NCBI GenBank assembly: GCA_020343875.1 | Contig: CP070811.1 | Span: 1,183,064 to 1,215,065 of the forward strand | Reading direction: 5' to 3' | Source of the DNA: Anaerolineales bacterium | GTDB taxonomy: Bacteria; Chloroflexota; Anaerolineae; 4572-78; NAK82 | DNA length: 32,002 bases | In this document: piece by piece, positions 22,269 to 31,770 of the stretch | Layout: each line of letters opens with the position of its first letter | Numbering within the stretch: the stretch's first letter is position 1 | Made by a program: the position numbers and the translations under genes | The notes under the pieces: generated by a model | Database searches by the model: none | What the model was told of the DNA's origin: nothing | Seen by the model: only the letters and a program-made list of their open reading frames with translations

Positions 22269-23171
22269 ATGAAATGTGCTAACTGTGGAGAGATCATAGC
22301 TCAGAGCGCCAAATTTTGTGGCGCCTGCGGTCAGCCGGTGGCGTCAGGTGAAGGTGGGGCGGGTTCCAGCGTGCTCCCGGCCCTCGATACGACCGTAGAG
22401 CATATGCAGCGGGAGTATCAAGGTGGAGAGGGGCGCGTCAGCTACCGCGTAGACGGCACCACACTCCAGGTGCTGACCATCCAACTCCAGCCCGGTGAGG
22501 TGATATACTCCGAGTCGGGCGGTATGAGCTGGATGAGTGGCAACGTGGAAATGAAGACGCACTCTGGCGGTGGCCTGGGTAAGATGTTCAAGCGCGCCCT
22601 GTCGGGCGAATCCCTCTTCATAACTGACTTCTATGTGAATGGCGGAACTGGCGTCGTGGCTTTCGCCAGCGAATTCCCTGGCAAGATCATCCCCTTTGAC
22701 TTGGCACGGGGCGAGAGCCTGATTGTCCAAAAGGATGCCTTTATGTGCGCCGAGAAATCGGTGGACTTGGATCTCCATTTCCGCAAGCGCCTGGGGACGG
22801 GACTCTTTGGTGGCGAAGGCTTCATTATGCAGAAGGTCACCGGGCCAGGTCTGGTCTTTGCTGAGGTAGATGGCGAGGTGGTCGAATATGACTTGCAGCC
22901 AGGCCAGATTCTCAAAGTCGATACCGGCCATCTGGCCATGATGGAAGCGACGGTAGACTTCGATGTGACATTGGTCAAGGGTATCAGCAATATCCTGCTG
23001 GGCGGCGAAGGTCTATTCTTGGGCACATTGCGTGGCCCTGGCAAGGTGTGGCTGCAAACCATGCCAATGAGCAAGCTGGCAGCCAAGATGGCCCAGTTTA
23101 TGCCCCAGGTTGGGGGCAAGGGATCCAGTGGCGGTATGAACATTAACCTGGGCACGTTTCTGGGCGAGTAG
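22269..23171 (+). CDS. Zinc-ribbon plus AIM24-family (TIGR00266) protein
   Basis: A 300-residue protein of unknown biochemical role. Residues 3-20 form a double-CxxC zinc ribbon (CANC, CGAC), and a Gly/Ser-rich linker follows to about residue 36. The rest is an AIM24/TIGR00266 beta-helix-like domain, recognisable by 'LQVLTIQLQPGEVIYSESGGMSWMSGNVEMKTHSGGG', 'FEGGEGFIMQKVTGPG'-type Gly-rich strands and 'GISNILLGGEGLFLGTLRGPGKVWLQTMP'. Bacterial members are of unknown function. The C-terminal tail 'GGKGSSGGMNINLGTFLGE' is low-complexity. ATG 22269 has AAAGGAG about ten bases upstream. A small membrane protein gene follows 128 bases downstream and is probably co-transcribed. Confidence 0.85.
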   Translation: MKCANCGEIIAQSAKFCGACGQPVASGEGGAGSSVLPALDTTVEHMQREYQGGEGRVSYRVDGTTLQVLTIQLQPGEVIYSESGGMSWMSGNVEMKTHSGGGLGKMFKRALSGESLFITDFYVNGGTGVVAFASEFPGKIIPFDLARGESLIVQKDAFMCAEKSVDLDLHFRKRLGTGLFGGEGFIMQKVTGPGLVFAEVDGEVVEYDLQPGQILKVDTGHLAMMEATVDFDVTLVKGISNILLGGEGLFLGTLRGPGKVWLQTMPMSKLAAKMAQFMPQVGGKGSSGGMNINLGTFLGE

Positions 23172-23299
23172 TTGGGCAGGCTCCTCGGCCCGCCTTCTCG
23201 CTTTGCCTCTTGGGTCAGGATGGACAGGGCAAGCATAGAGAATCGTGGCTGTGCTGGGTTGGTGCTCTCGGTGAGTGGGAGCTTGATAGGAGAAGCGGG

Positions 23300-23488
23300 A
23301 TGGAGATCTTGGGCGGTGGCCTGCTGACAGTCACCCTCTGCTTGGGTGGACTGCTGGCCCTGAGTGGGCTGATAAGCCTGGGCATTGTGCTGCTGAAGTT
23401 GGGCGTCGTCGGCTCTTACTGGCTGAAGGGTGAGGGATCAACTGATGAGGCAGGCGTCTATGGGCTAGACCAGAGTCGCGAAGCATAG
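23300..23488 (+). CDS. Small single-pass membrane protein
   Basis: A 62-residue protein not recognised as any family. Residues about 5-35 form a long hydrophobic stretch rich in Gly, Leu and Val (GGGLLTVTLCLGGLLALSGLISLGIVLLKLG). A short polar tail with 'WLKGEGSTDEAGVYGLDQ' follows. The start is ATG 23300, with AGGAG seven to eight bases upstream; a longer frame to 23210 lacks a ribosome site and would add a non-hydrophobic leader. It lies downstream of the zinc-ribbon-AIM24 gene in the same direction, so it may be a membrane partner for it (inference). Confidence 0.6.
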   Translation: MEILGGGLLTVTLCLGGLLALSGLISLGIVLLKLGVVGSYWLKGEGSTDEAGVYGLDQSREA

Positions 23489-24280
23489 CCACATCAAGGT
23501 GATGCCTGCTGCATAATTGGACAGGTGCGTTTTCTGAAGGGTGCGCCCGAAAGATTGGGATATGAGGTGGGGCCCGTAGCGTCAAGATCGCTTGGAGACT
23601 GCTCTGAAATCCTGGCGCGCTCTTTTTGACTTTTTGGAAACCCGATTTGACAGGGACGCTACTATCATATATAATAGCTTGTTGCAGTCGAGGCGCGGAA
23701 TTCGCTGGTGATACTTAATTTGTCTCAGTCTATCTAAGCTTTCGTCAAAATATGCTCAGTGTTTGCTCCAAAGTAACGGTGTACTGTTGCTGTCCGCTTG
23801 CGCCTGATTGGTTGACGAAAATATAAGATAGGGTTATTGACAGACGGTACCCCCTAGTTCGCGTAGATGTGAGTTTCCCCGCAACGAGGCGGACGATCTA
23901 GCCAAGCGCCAATTCGGATGATTGGATGGCGTTGCCAGGACTTCTGCTTGGCAAGGTATGCCGGGATTATCGACAGGCTTTTTGAATAAGCCACGTATTC
24001 CTGCTGCTGAGTAGAGCGCGGGCAATCTGGAGCAGGAGTGATCAACAACCACCGCGCATGCACCAGAAGCAAGCCTGGCTCGTGTAAGGAGAATAAGGGA
24101 AAGATCGTTTCGTCCCTCGTATTGGTTGCCCAAACCTTCACATCCAAATCTAGCTTGTGACACTTCGCTCCCTGGGGCATTGGAGGTTACCTCGGCTGTC
24201 AGAAATTCTAGGTGAGATAATTCCTATTGGCTGCGCGATACTATCAGTCGGTTAATTGTGAATAAGGAGTGATTAGAGGC
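23489..24280 (+). other. 792-base gene-free region: rpoB promoter and long structured leader
   Basis: After a strong promoter at 23647-23675 about 600 bases remain before rpoB. Seen in it are inverted repeat TTTCGTCAA (23740-23748) with TTGACGAAA (23812-23820) enclosing a hairpin at 23772-23791; TTGCCA (23932-23937) with TGGCAA (23949-23954); GGCTT/AAGCC at 23976-23992; and TCCTGCT (23999-24005) with AGCAGGA (24031-24037). No RNase P, SRP, tmRNA or tRNA signature was found. The minus-strand frames at 23834-24180 have no recognisable product or ribosome site. The simplest reading is a long regulatory leader, or a leader plus a small RNA. Confidence 0.5.
23647..23675 (+). promoter_or_regulatory. 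Perfect consensus sigma-70 promoter upstream of rpoB
   Basis: TTGACA (23647-23652), exactly 17 bases, then TATAAT (23670-23675). Both hexamers are perfect, the best promoter in the window. The predicted start is near 23682. Confidence 0.85.
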
Positions 24281-27200
24281 ATGTCGCACACCTTGGCACG
24301 AAAAAGTTATGCTCGTATCCCGGATGTACTTGAACTTCCCAAGCTGATCGAGGTACAGCTTAAATCGTTTGAGTGGTTCCTCGAAGAGGGCCTGGCTGAA
24401 CTATTTGCAGAAGTCTCGCCCATTGTCAGCTTTAACAAAAATCTGGAATTGCATTTTCTTGATTATCGCTTCGATGAGCCAAAGTATCCTGAAGATGAGT
24501 GTCGCGAACGCGATATGACGTATGCGAGCCCCCTGTGGGTGAACGTACAACTGGTCAACAAGGATACTGGCGAAATTATGAAGCAGGAAGTCTTTATGGG
24601 CGACTTCCCGCTGATGACCACCAACGGTACCTTCGTTATCAATGGCGCCGAGCGAGTGGTGGTATCGCAGCTTATCCGATCACCTGGGGTATATTTTACG
24701 GCCGAAGAAGACCGGGTGACGGGACGAGCGCTGTGTTTCGCCAAGCTCATTCCCAATCGAGGCGCTTGGTTGGAGTTCGAGACTTCCAAGCGAGATATCA
24801 TCTCGGTGAAGGTGGATCGCAAGCGCAAGCTGCCTGTTACCATTCTCCTACGAGCGGTGGGCTACGGAACAGACGAGGAGTTGTTTGAGCTGTTCAGTGA
24901 CGCGGACATCATGCCCGACCATTCGTATATTGCGACTACCCTGGATCGCGACCCCACCAAAACGGTGGAAGAAGCGCTGCTGGAGTTCTATAAGAAACTG
25001 CGCCCCGGCGACCCGCCAACGCTGGACAATGCCAATAACTTCTTGACCTCACTTCTCTTCTCATCGCGTCGCTACGATCTGGGCAAAGTGGGACGCTACA
25101 AGTTGAATCGCCGCCTGGGTCTGGATGTGCCGATTGGTCAACGGACTCTCACTAAAGAAGACCTGGTGAAAGTCGTGACTCGCATGATCCTGGTGAATAA
25201 CGGTGTTGATGAGCCGGACGATATTGATCACCTGGGTAACCGGCGGGTCAAGACGGTGGGCGAGCTGATTCAGAATCAACTGCGAGTGGGTCTCTTGCGT
25301 ATGGAGCGCGTCGTACGGGAACGCATGTCCATCCGGGACCCAGAACAGGTGACTCCCATGTCATTGGTCAACATTCGGCCAGTGGTTGCCGCCACCCGCG
25401 AATTTTTCGGCGGCAGCCAGCTATCACAGTTTATGGATCAGACCAACCCTCTGGCAGAGTTGACGCATAAGCGAACGTTGAGTGCCCTGGGCCCTGGCGG
25501 CCTGCGGCGCGAGCGGGCCGGCTTTGATGTGCGTGACGTTCACCACAGCCACTATGGCCGCATTTGCCCTATCGAGACTCCAGAAGGCCCCAACATTGGC
25601 TTGATTGGACGGCTGGCCACCTTCGGCCACGTCAATGAGTACGGCTTCATTGAGACACCCTACCGTAAAGTCGTCAACCAAATCTCTCACCAGGATGTGG
25701 ATGCCCTGCTCGGCAGGACGCTACGGGCGCCGGTTGTAGACCCGACCACCGGCGATGAGCTGGCTGGTATTGCCGCGGAGATAGACGAAGACCTGGCGAT
25801 CCGGATTTCTCAGTTGCCCCTGGAAGAAACGGTGAAGATCAAGCCGTTCGTGACCGACCAGATTATCTACATGCCGGCCGACGAAGAAGATCGTTTCACC
25901 ATCGCTCAGGCTAACGCCGAACTGGATGAGAAGTGGCAGTTTGTTGGCTCACGGGTCAGTGTGCGGCGACATCAAACCTTCCTTCTCGAGAACGTCGAGC
26001 GAGTTGATTTTATGGACGTATCTCCCAAGCAGATTGTGGGCATCAGTGCGGCGCTCATTCCCTTCTTGGAACACGACGACGCCAACCGGGCGCTCATGGG
26101 TTCCAACATGCAGCGTCAGGCAGTGCCCCTCATCCGGCCCGAAGCACCTCTGGTGGGCACTGGCATGGAATACCAGGCTGCTATTGACTCCGGTCAAGTG
26201 GTGGCCGCTGATAAAGCGTATGAAGTTATCAGTGTTACTAGTGATAGCATCGTTGTACGCGAAGATAATGGGAAGGAGCGGCGCTACCCATTACGCAAAT
26301 TCAACCGTTCCAACCAATCTACCTGCATTGATCAGCGTCCAGTTGTCTGGAAGGGTGATCGCGTTCAGAAGGGCGACGTGCTGGTTGACTCGAGTTCCAC
26401 CGATCATGGTGAGTTGGCTTTGGGGCAAAACGTCCTGTGCGCCTTTTTGAGCTGGGAGGGAGGCAACTACGAAGATGCAATCCTCATCAGCGAAGATCTG
26501 GTTCGGCGCGACAAGTTTACCTCCATCCACGTCGAGAAACACGAGATAGAGGCACGCGACACTAAGCTTGGCCCAGAAGAGATCACCCGCGACATTCCTA
26601 ACGTCGGCGAGGAGGCCTTAAAAGACCTGGATGAAGGAGGCATTGTCCGGGTGGGTGCAGAAGTGGGCCCGGGTGATGTCCTGGTGGGCAAGATAACCCC
26701 CAAGGGCGAGACTGAACTGACCCCCGAAGAGAAGCTGCTACGAGCTATCTTTGGCGAAAAAGCGCGCGAGGTGAAAGACTCCAGCCTGCGCCTGCCGCAC
26801 GGTGAAAAGGGCATCGTGGTCGACGTAAAAGAGTTTAGTCGTGATGAACACCGTGACCTGCCAGCAGGTGTAGATCAGATGGTGCGTGTGATGGTGGCTC
26901 AGCGCCGCAAAATCACAGAAGGCGACAAAGTGGCCGGTCGTCACGGCAATAAGGGAGTCATATCAAGGGTGGTTCCGGTCGAGGATATGCCATTCTTGGA
27001 GGATGGTACCCCAATTGAGATTATCCTGAACCCGTTGGGCGTGCCGGCCCGTATGAACATCGGCCAGATTCTGGAGACGCACCTGGGATGGGCTGCCTCC
27101 CAGTTGGGCTTTCGGGCTATCACCTCAGTCTTTGACGGTGCCCACGAGGATGAGATCGCAGCCGAGTTGGCACGGGCTTGGTTGATCGAGCATGCTTGGA

Positions 27201-28156
27201 AGATCATTGCTGGACGGGCCTGGGCATGGGCCACGGAACAAGGCTATACTGAGCAAGAACTGGAAAGCGAGGATGAGGCCCGCACGCTATTTCTGGTAGA
27301 GTGGCTGGGAGAGCTGGGATATGATGAAGAACGTCTCGCTCTTGACAGAGGGTATGCACGGCGAATCGTCTTGCGCGAATGGCTAGTGGAAAGGGGGTAT
27401 GATCCTGACTTTCTGCTGGCTTTTGAGGGAGACCGTCGCCCTGAGGCGATTGGTGCCCGTGCTCGCGAAGCGGTGCGGATTGCCTGTTTGCGGGAATGGC
27501 TCCATATGCTTCGCGGTCGCTCCGAGAGATACGCAGATCGGCGCTATTGGGGGTTAGTCGAAGGCGTAGATCTGGATGCTCTGGATGACGGAGAGGTCGA
27601 TCAGCTTGCTATCCAGGTTACCCGCAAAAGCGGCATCCCCTTACCGACAGCCGGCAAGATGATACTATATGATGGAAAGACAGGAGAGCCCTTTGATCGA
27701 CCAGTCACGGTGGGGGTTATCAGCATGCTCAAGCTGGCTCACTTGGTCGAAGATAAAGTCCACGCCCGCTCGACCGGCCCCTACTCGTTGGTAACCCAAC
27801 AGCCATTGGGTGGCAAAGCACAGTTCGGTGGCCAGCGCTTTGGCGAGATGGAGGTGTGGGCGTTAGAGGCCTATGGCGCTGCTCATACTCTGCAGGAGAT
27901 GCTCACCGTTAAGAGCGACGATGTGACAGGCCGGGTGAAGACCTACGAAGCCATTGTCAAGGGTGAGCCTATTCAAGAGCCTGGCGTGCCCGAGTCTTTC
28001 CGGGTATTGGTTAAAGAGCTCCAATCGTTGGGATTGTCGGTGGAGGTTGTCTCCGATAGCGAGGACCGCGTCCAGTTTGGCAAAGAGGAGCAAAAAGAGA
28101 AATTGCCAAGGCTGGGGCTGGGATTGGGGTTCAAGGTCCCTGGCTCTCGCTTCTAG
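24281..28156 (+). CDS. rpoB: RNA polymerase beta subunit with a lineage-specific insertion
   Basis: A 1291-residue beta subunit, the rifampicin-binding half of the RNA polymerase active centre. Conserved blocks run in order: '[25 protein letters not shown]', the Rif cluster '[26 protein letters not shown]' (residues about 382-404), '[20 protein letters not shown]', '[20 protein letters not shown]', and the C-terminal block '[40 protein letters not shown]'. Between FDGA (951-954) and LYDG (1129) there are about 174 residues, where Bacillus has about 21; the extra part holds repeated 'EWLxExGYD' units. The position of E. coli Arg529 is Thr399. ATG 24281 is chosen with AAGGAG 11 bases upstream; the GTG at 24269 overlaps that site. 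rpoC does not follow. Confidence 0.98.
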   Translation: MSHTLARKSYARIPDVLELPKLIEVQLKSFEWFLEEGLAELFAEVSPIVSFNKNLELHFLDYRFDEPKYPEDECRERDMTYASPLWVNVQLVNKDTGEIMKQEVFMGDFPLMTTNGTFVINGAERVVVSQLIRSPGVYFTAEEDRVTGRALCFAKLIPNRGAWLEFETSKRDIISVKVDRKRKLPVTILLRAVGYGTDEELFELFSDADIMPDHSYIATTLDRDPTKTVEEALLEFYKKLRPGDPPTLDNANNFLTSLLFSSRRYDLGKVGRYKLNRRLGLDVPIGQRTLTKEDLVKVVTRMILVNNGVDEPDDIDHLGNRRVKTVGELIQNQLRVGLLRMERVVRERMSIRDPEQVTPMSLVNIRPVVAATREFFGGSQLSQFMDQTNPLAELTHKRTLSALGPGGLRRERAGFDVRDVHHSHYGRICPIETPEGPNIGLIGRLATFGHVNEYGFIETPYRKVVNQISHQDVDALLGRTLRAPVVDPTTGDELAGIAAEIDEDLAIRISQLPLEETVKIKPFVTDQIIYMPADEEDRFTIAQANAELDEKWQFVGSRVSVRRHQTFLLENVERVDFMDVSPKQIVGISAALIPFLEHDDANRALMGSNMQRQAVPLIRPEAPLVGTGMEYQAAIDSGQVVAADKAYEVISVTSDSIVVREDNGKERRYPLRKFNRSNQSTCIDQRPVVWKGDRVQKGDVLVDSSSTDHGELALGQNVLCAFLSWEGGNYEDAILISEDLVRRDKFTSIHVEKHEIEARDTKLGPEEITRDIPNVGEEALKDLDEGGIVRVGAEVGPGDVLVGKITPKGETELTPEEKLLRAIFGEKAREVKDSSLRLPHGEKGIVVDVKEFSRDEHRDLPAGVDQMVRVMVAQRRKITEGDKVAGRHGNKGVISRVVPVEDMPFLEDGTPIEIILNPLGVPARMNIGQILETHLGWAASQLGFRAITSVFDGAHEDEIAAELARAWLIEHAWKIIAGRAWAWATEQGYTEQELESEDEARTLFLVEWLGELGYDEERLALDRGYARRIVLREWLVERGYDPDFLLAFEGDRRPEAIGARAREAVRIACLREWLHMLRGRSERYADRRYWGLVEGVDLDALDDGEVDQLAIQVTRKSGIPLPTAGKMILYDGKTGEPFDRPVTVGVISMLKLAHLVEDKVHARSTGPYSLVTQQPLGGKAQFGGQRFGEMEVWALEAYGAAHTLQEMLTVKSDDVTGRVKTYEAIVKGEPIQEPGVPESFRVLVKELQSLGLSVEVVSDSEDRVQFGKEEQKEKLPRLGLGLGFKVPGSRF

Positions 28157-28502
28157 GTTTGGAATACGTGGGCTGTGCACCTGGCTGGCGTTTGCAGGGC
28201 AACTGCACCACTTTTCTGGAAAGCTCACGATACGAGCAAGATTTTGACAAGCTACTTGGTGTATGATAAAATTAGTGTTTGTGGGTTTCGCAAGCGCACT
28301 GTGCGCCGCCGACGGAGGCTGCAGGAAGATGCGGCTTCTGGCCCACAGAATAGTAGGACTCAACGAGCTGATAAGCCTTTGAGCTGGACAATTGCAGAAG
28401 AACGAGGCCATCGTGCATCCGCATGCTTCCCCTCGGGGATGTCTTTTCCTGGAAAATGGTTGCGGTGGCCTCGTCCAATGCCTGTCGTTAAGGGAGGATC
28501 CG
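28157..28502 (+). promoter_or_regulatory. rpoB-rpsL spacer: new promoter and structured rpsL leader
   Basis: No gene is seen in this 346-base spacer. TTGACA (28244-28249), 17 bases, then TAAAAT (28267-28272) form a near-consensus promoter with a start near 28279. The transcript would begin with TGTGGG (28280-28285), which can pair with CCCACA (28342-28347) and encloses the perfect hairpin GCGCA-CTG-TGCGC (28294-28306). Nearer the gene, an 11-pair stem (28403-28413 with 28463-28473, one G-U) encloses two hairpins at 28428-28439 and 28444-28456, a three-way-junction shape. The ribosome site AAGGGAGG follows this directly. A ribosomal-protein autoregulatory leader is the likely explanation. Confidence 0.6.
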
Positions 28503-28922
28503 TTGCCTACAATTAATCAACTGGTACGAAAGGGACGCAAAGCCAAGCGAAGCAAGAGTAAGTCCCCCGCACTGCGCTACACCTTCAATGCGCTCAGGGG
28601 GAGAATGACTTCTCGGCCAAAGGGAGCTCCCCAAAAGCGGGGCGTGTGCACCCAGGTGCGAACGATGACTCCCAAAAAGCCGAACTCCGCATTGCGCAAG
28701 ATTGCGCGTGTGCGCTTGACCAATGGTATTGAGGTCACGGCCTATATTCCAGGTGAGGGGCACAATTTGCAGGAGCACTCGGTGGTGTTGGTTCGTGGTG
28801 GCCGCGTGAAGGACCTGCCTGGTGTTCGGTATCACGTCGTGCGAGGCGCCCTGGACAGCACCGGCGTAGATAATCGCAAGCGAGGCCGCTCCAAATATGG
28901 CGCCAAGCGCCCCAAGATCTAA
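28503..28922 (+). CDS. rpsL: 30S ribosomal protein uS12
   Basis: A 139-residue decoding-centre protein. The start is TTG 28503, fixed by AAGGGAGG upstream and by the protein itself: with TTG read as Met the N-terminus is [13 protein letters not shown], the family standard. The longer frame to 28392 runs through the structured leader. Between 'SPAL' and 'KRGVCTQV' there is a 14-16 residue insertion ([20 protein letters not shown]), of the kind found in Bacillus and other Gram-positive S12 but absent from E. coli. The '[11 protein letters not shown]' loop is wild type, so no streptomycin-resistance change is seen. '[10 protein letters not shown]', the site of Asp methylthiolation in other bacteria, is intact. 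It is followed by rpsG after 27 bases. Confidence 0.97.
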   Translation: MPTINQLVRKGRKAKRSKSKSPALRYTFNALRGRMTSRPKGAPQKRGVCTQVRTMTPKKPNSALRKIARVRLTNGIEVTAYIPGEGHNLQEHSVVLVRGGRVKDLPGVRYHVVRGALDSTGVDNRKRGRSKYGAKRPKI

Positions 28923-28949
28923 AATACCCAAGCGCCAGGAGGTAAAAAG

Positions 28950-29420
28950 ATGCCAAGACGGAATCGTCCGCCCCAGCGGGCCATCGAGCCGGACGTTAAA
29001 CATAATAGCGAATTAGTTGCCCGATTTACCAACAATTTGATGCGGGATGGTAAAAAGAGCACGGCCTTTCGGATCGTCTACGATGCCTTTGACATCATCG
29101 AAGAACGTACCAAGAAAGCCCCTCTTGATGTCTTTGAGCAGGCTGTCAAGAATGCAACCCCGTTGCTCGAGGTACGTCCTCGCCGGGTGGGGGGTGCTAC
29201 TTACCAGATTCCTATGGAAGTGCGCCCCGAGCGACGCCTGAGCCTGGCAATCCGCTGGTTGCTACAAAGTGCTCGGCAACGCCCGGGTAAATCTATGTCG
29301 GAAAAGCTTGCCAGTGAGTTAATGGACGCAGCGGCCGGTCAGGGGACCAGCATCAAGAAGAAAGACGATACTCACCGCATGGCTGAAGCCAACCGTGCTT
29401 TTGCTCACTATCGCTGGTAA
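28950..29420 (+). CDS. rpsG: 30S ribosomal protein uS7
   Basis: A 156-residue primary 16S rRNA-binding protein of the 30S head. '[47 protein letters not shown]' and '[30 protein letters not shown]'-type blocks are typical (here '[17 protein letters not shown]'). The end '[20 protein letters not shown]' is the normal one. ATG 28950 has AGGAGGT upstream. In E. coli, S7 represses the str operon by binding the rpsL-rpsG spacer; here that spacer is only 27 bases, so if feedback exists it must use another site. Confidence 0.97.
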   Translation: MPRRNRPPQRAIEPDVKHNSELVARFTNNLMRDGKKSTAFRIVYDAFDIIEERTKKAPLDVFEQAVKNATPLLEVRPRRVGGATYQIPMEVRPERRLSLAIRWLLQSARQRPGKSMSEKLASELMDAAAGQGTSIKKKDDTHRMAEANRAFAHYRW

Positions 29421-29501
29421 ATGGCGCAGGTGACAAGCTGCCACCTCCCATTGCCGCAGTAGATTTACCACACTCAAGTTAATCTCGCTAAGTTAGTCGG
29501 G

Positions 29502-29547
29502 CAAAGTCCAAAGCGCGTCGGGTTGCTGGACGTAGCTTTGGGCTTTG
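29502..29547 (+). promoter_or_regulatory. Strong hairpin in the rpsG-fusA spacer
   Basis: CAAAGTCCAAAGC (29502-29514) pairs with GCTTTGGGCTTTG (29535-29547), 13 pairs with one G-U. The loop can add CGTC/GACG (29516-29519 with 29529-29532). GTCCA (29506-29510) can alternatively pair with TGGAC (29527-29531). No T-run follows, so it looks like a regulatory or processing hairpin rather than a terminator. It lies 33 bases before fusA. Confidence 0.5.
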
Positions 29548-29580
29548 AGTATGTTAGAAGAAGTAACGTGAAGTTATCCA

Positions 29581-31659
29581 ATGAGTAATAGAACCCCGCT
29601 GGAGCGGGTAAGAAATATCGGCATTATCGCTCATATTGATGCCGGTAAAACAACTACAACAGAACGTATTCTTTTCTACACCCAAAAGATCCATCGGATG
29701 GGCGAAGTCCATGATGGGGCTGCCACCATGGACTGGATGGAGCAAGAGCGGGAACGGGGTATCACCATCACCGCTGCTGCTACGACCTGTTTTTGGAAAG
29801 ACCATCAGGTCAATATTATTGACACACCTGGGCACATTGACTTCACGGCCGAAGTGCAGCGTTCCTTGCGGGTGCTCGATGGTGGGGTAGTCGTTTTCGA
29901 TGCGGTAGCTGGTGTCGAGCCCCAGTCAGAGACAGTGTGGCGTCAGGCCGATCGCTTCAAGGTGCCTCGTATTTGCTTCGTGAACAAGATGGACCGGGTC
30001 GGTGCTGATTTTGGGCGTACGGTTCAGATGATTGTGAATCGCCTGAACGCCCAGCCGGTGGCGGTGCAGATGCCTATGGGTGCAGAGGCTTCCTTTGCCG
30101 GTATCATTGACCTCATTCAGATGGAGGCCGTCACCTACGTTGACGATTTGGGTGCCAAGGCGGAGGAGACTGACATACCTGCGGCCTATCGCGAAGAGGC
30201 AGAGCGGATGCGGCGTGACTTGGTGGAACGCGTGGCCGAGTCCGACGAAGCCCTGACCGAAAAATTCATACTCGACGAAGAAATAAACCCGGACGAACTC
30301 CGGGCTGCCTTGCGGCGAGCTACTATTCGGGGCGACCTGGTGCCAGTGTTGTGTGGCTCGGCACTCAAGAATAAGGGCATCCAGCGGGTGCTGGACGCAG
30401 TGGTAGAGTATTTGCCCTCACCACGGGATGTGCCTCCTATTGAGGGCCAAAATCCCAAGACGGGCGAACCCGTTGAGTGCCCTTCAGATCCTACAGCGCC
30501 TTTTGCTGCCTTGGCTTTCAAGATCGTCACCGACCCTTACGTGGGCCGCTTGGCCTATATTCGGGTCTATTCAGGCGCAGTGAATGCTGGGTCCAATACC
30601 TACAACGCTACCAAAGGTCAGAAGGAGCGCGTAGGGCGATTGCTTCAGATGCACGCCAACCAGCGCCAGGAGATGGACTCGCTCTCCGCTGGAGATATTG
30701 GGGCCGTGCTGGGCTTCAAGAGCACCTTTACGGGCGATACTCTGTCTGACCCCAGTCGCCAGGTCGTGCTGGAGGCGATCAAGTTTCCCGAGCCGGTTAT
30801 TTCGGTTGCCATCGAGCCGAAAACCAAGGCTGACCAGGACAAGATGTCGGTGGCATTGACAAAGCTGGCTGAGGAAGATCCTACCTTTCGGGTGCGAGTT
30901 GACGAAAACACAGCCCAAACCCTCATCTCGGGTATGGGTGAGTTGCACCTGGAAGTGTTGGTTGACCGTATGCTGCGCGAGTTTCGCGTGACGGCCAAGG
31001 TGGGGCGCCCTCAGGTGGCTTATCGCGAGACAATCAGTCGCTCGGCTCGTGCCCAGGGGCGTTATGTGCGCCAGACAGGAGGCCGGGGGCAGTATGGGGA
31101 CGTAGTACTGGAAGTCGAACCCTTGCCTAAGGGGGCTGGCTTTGAGTTTGAAAACAAGATCGTTGGCGGTGCAGTTCCCAAAGAATATATTCCGGCTGTG
31201 AAACAGGTGGTGCTGGGGGCCCTTGAAAGTGGGGTGTTGGCTGGCTACCCGATGGTTGACTTCAAGGCCATCTTGGTTGACGGGTCTTATCACGAAGTCG
31301 ATTCCTCAGAGATAGCCTTCAAGATCGCTGGCTCGATGGCCTTAAAGGAAGCAGTTCAAAAGGCTGGCCCGCTATTGATGGAGCCCATGATGGATGTTGA
31401 GGTTGTCAGCCCGGAGGAGTTTACCGGCGATATTGTGGGTGACCTGGCATCCCGGCGCGGTAGCATCGATGGTATGGAGCCCCGGGGCATCGGTGTGCAG
31501 GCCATTCGGGCTCACGTCCCTTTGGCCGAGATGTTTGGATATGCCACCGACTTGCGCTCGAGGACTCAGGGGCGGGGCACTTTTACCATGGAGTTCGATT
31601 TTTACGACCAGGTTTCCGAATCGCTGACCCTGCAGATTTTGTCAGGTCGGCGGAAGTAG
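29581..31659 (+). CDS. fusA: Elongation factor G
   Basis: A 692-residue translocase GTPase of normal length. G1 is '[14 protein letters not shown]', switch I '[13 protein letters not shown]', G3 'DTPGHIDF' and G4 'NKMDRVGA'. Domains II to V follow without gaps, including '[14 protein letters not shown]' of domain III and the IV/V end '[16 protein letters not shown]'. It is the canonical EF-G rather than the mitochondrial-like EF-G2 type, judging from its place after rpsG. ATG 29581 has no clear Shine-Dalgarno; only GAAG about seven bases upstream. An in-frame stop lies just before, so no other start is available. A weak ribosome site in front of so abundant a protein is odd and may depend on coupling or on the upstream hairpin. 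Confidence 0.98.
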   Translation: MSNRTPLERVRNIGIIAHIDAGKTTTTERILFYTQKIHRMGEVHDGAATMDWMEQERERGITITAAATTCFWKDHQVNIIDTPGHIDFTAEVQRSLRVLDGGVVVFDAVAGVEPQSETVWRQADRFKVPRICFVNKMDRVGADFGRTVQMIVNRLNAQPVAVQMPMGAEASFAGIIDLIQMEAVTYVDDLGAKAEETDIPAAYREEAERMRRDLVERVAESDEALTEKFILDEEINPDELRAALRRATIRGDLVPVLCGSALKNKGIQRVLDAVVEYLPSPRDVPPIEGQNPKTGEPVECPSDPTAPFAALAFKIVTDPYVGRLAYIRVYSGAVNAGSNTYNATKGQKERVGRLLQMHANQRQEMDSLSAGDIGAVLGFKSTFTGDTLSDPSRQVVLEAIKFPEPVISVAIEPKTKADQDKMSVALTKLAEEDPTFRVRVDENTAQTLISGMGELHLEVLVDRMLREFRVTAKVGRPQVAYRETISRSARAQGRYVRQTGGRGQYGDVVLEVEPLPKGAGFEFENKIVGGAVPKEYIPAVKQVVLGALESGVLAGYPMVDFKAILVDGSYHEVDSSEIAFKIAGSMALKEAVQKAGPLLMEPMMDVEVVSPEEFTGDIVGDLASRRGSIDGMEPRGIGVQAIRAHVPLAEMFGYATDLRSRTQGRGTFTMEFDFYDQVSESLTLQILSGRRK

Positions 31660-31683
31660 AATTCACTATTTTATGCGGTCAGA

Positions 31684-31712
31684 TTTGCGGTACAATCCAT
31701 TCTGAGTATAAT
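31684..31712 (+). promoter_or_regulatory. Probable promoter of tuf
   Basis: TATAAT (31707-31712) is perfect. The -35 candidate TTTGCG (31684-31689) at 17 bases is weak. The predicted leader to ATG 31771 is about 52 bases. Confidence 0.5.
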
Positions 31713-31770
31713 AATTTGGTTTGCCTAACGAGGCCATTATCATCCTTATTGATGCGGAGGACAAGAACTG

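Noticed and set aside
23837..23842. TTGACA considered as a second rpoB promoter
   Set aside because: No TATAAT-like hexamer lies 16-19 bases downstream.
23834..24180. Two overlapping minus-strand frames of about 108 residues upstream of rpoB
   Set aside because: No ribosome site and no recognisable sequence, and they lie antisense within the predicted rpoB leader.
23676..24280. RNase P RNA, SRP RNA, 6S RNA or tmRNA in the long rpoB leader
   Set aside because: None of the short universal sequences of these RNAs was found by eye; a covariance search would settle it.
28193..28207. TGCAG/CTGCA hairpin after rpoB as its terminator
   Set aside because: The stem is short and the following bases hold only a weak CTTTT; too little to call.
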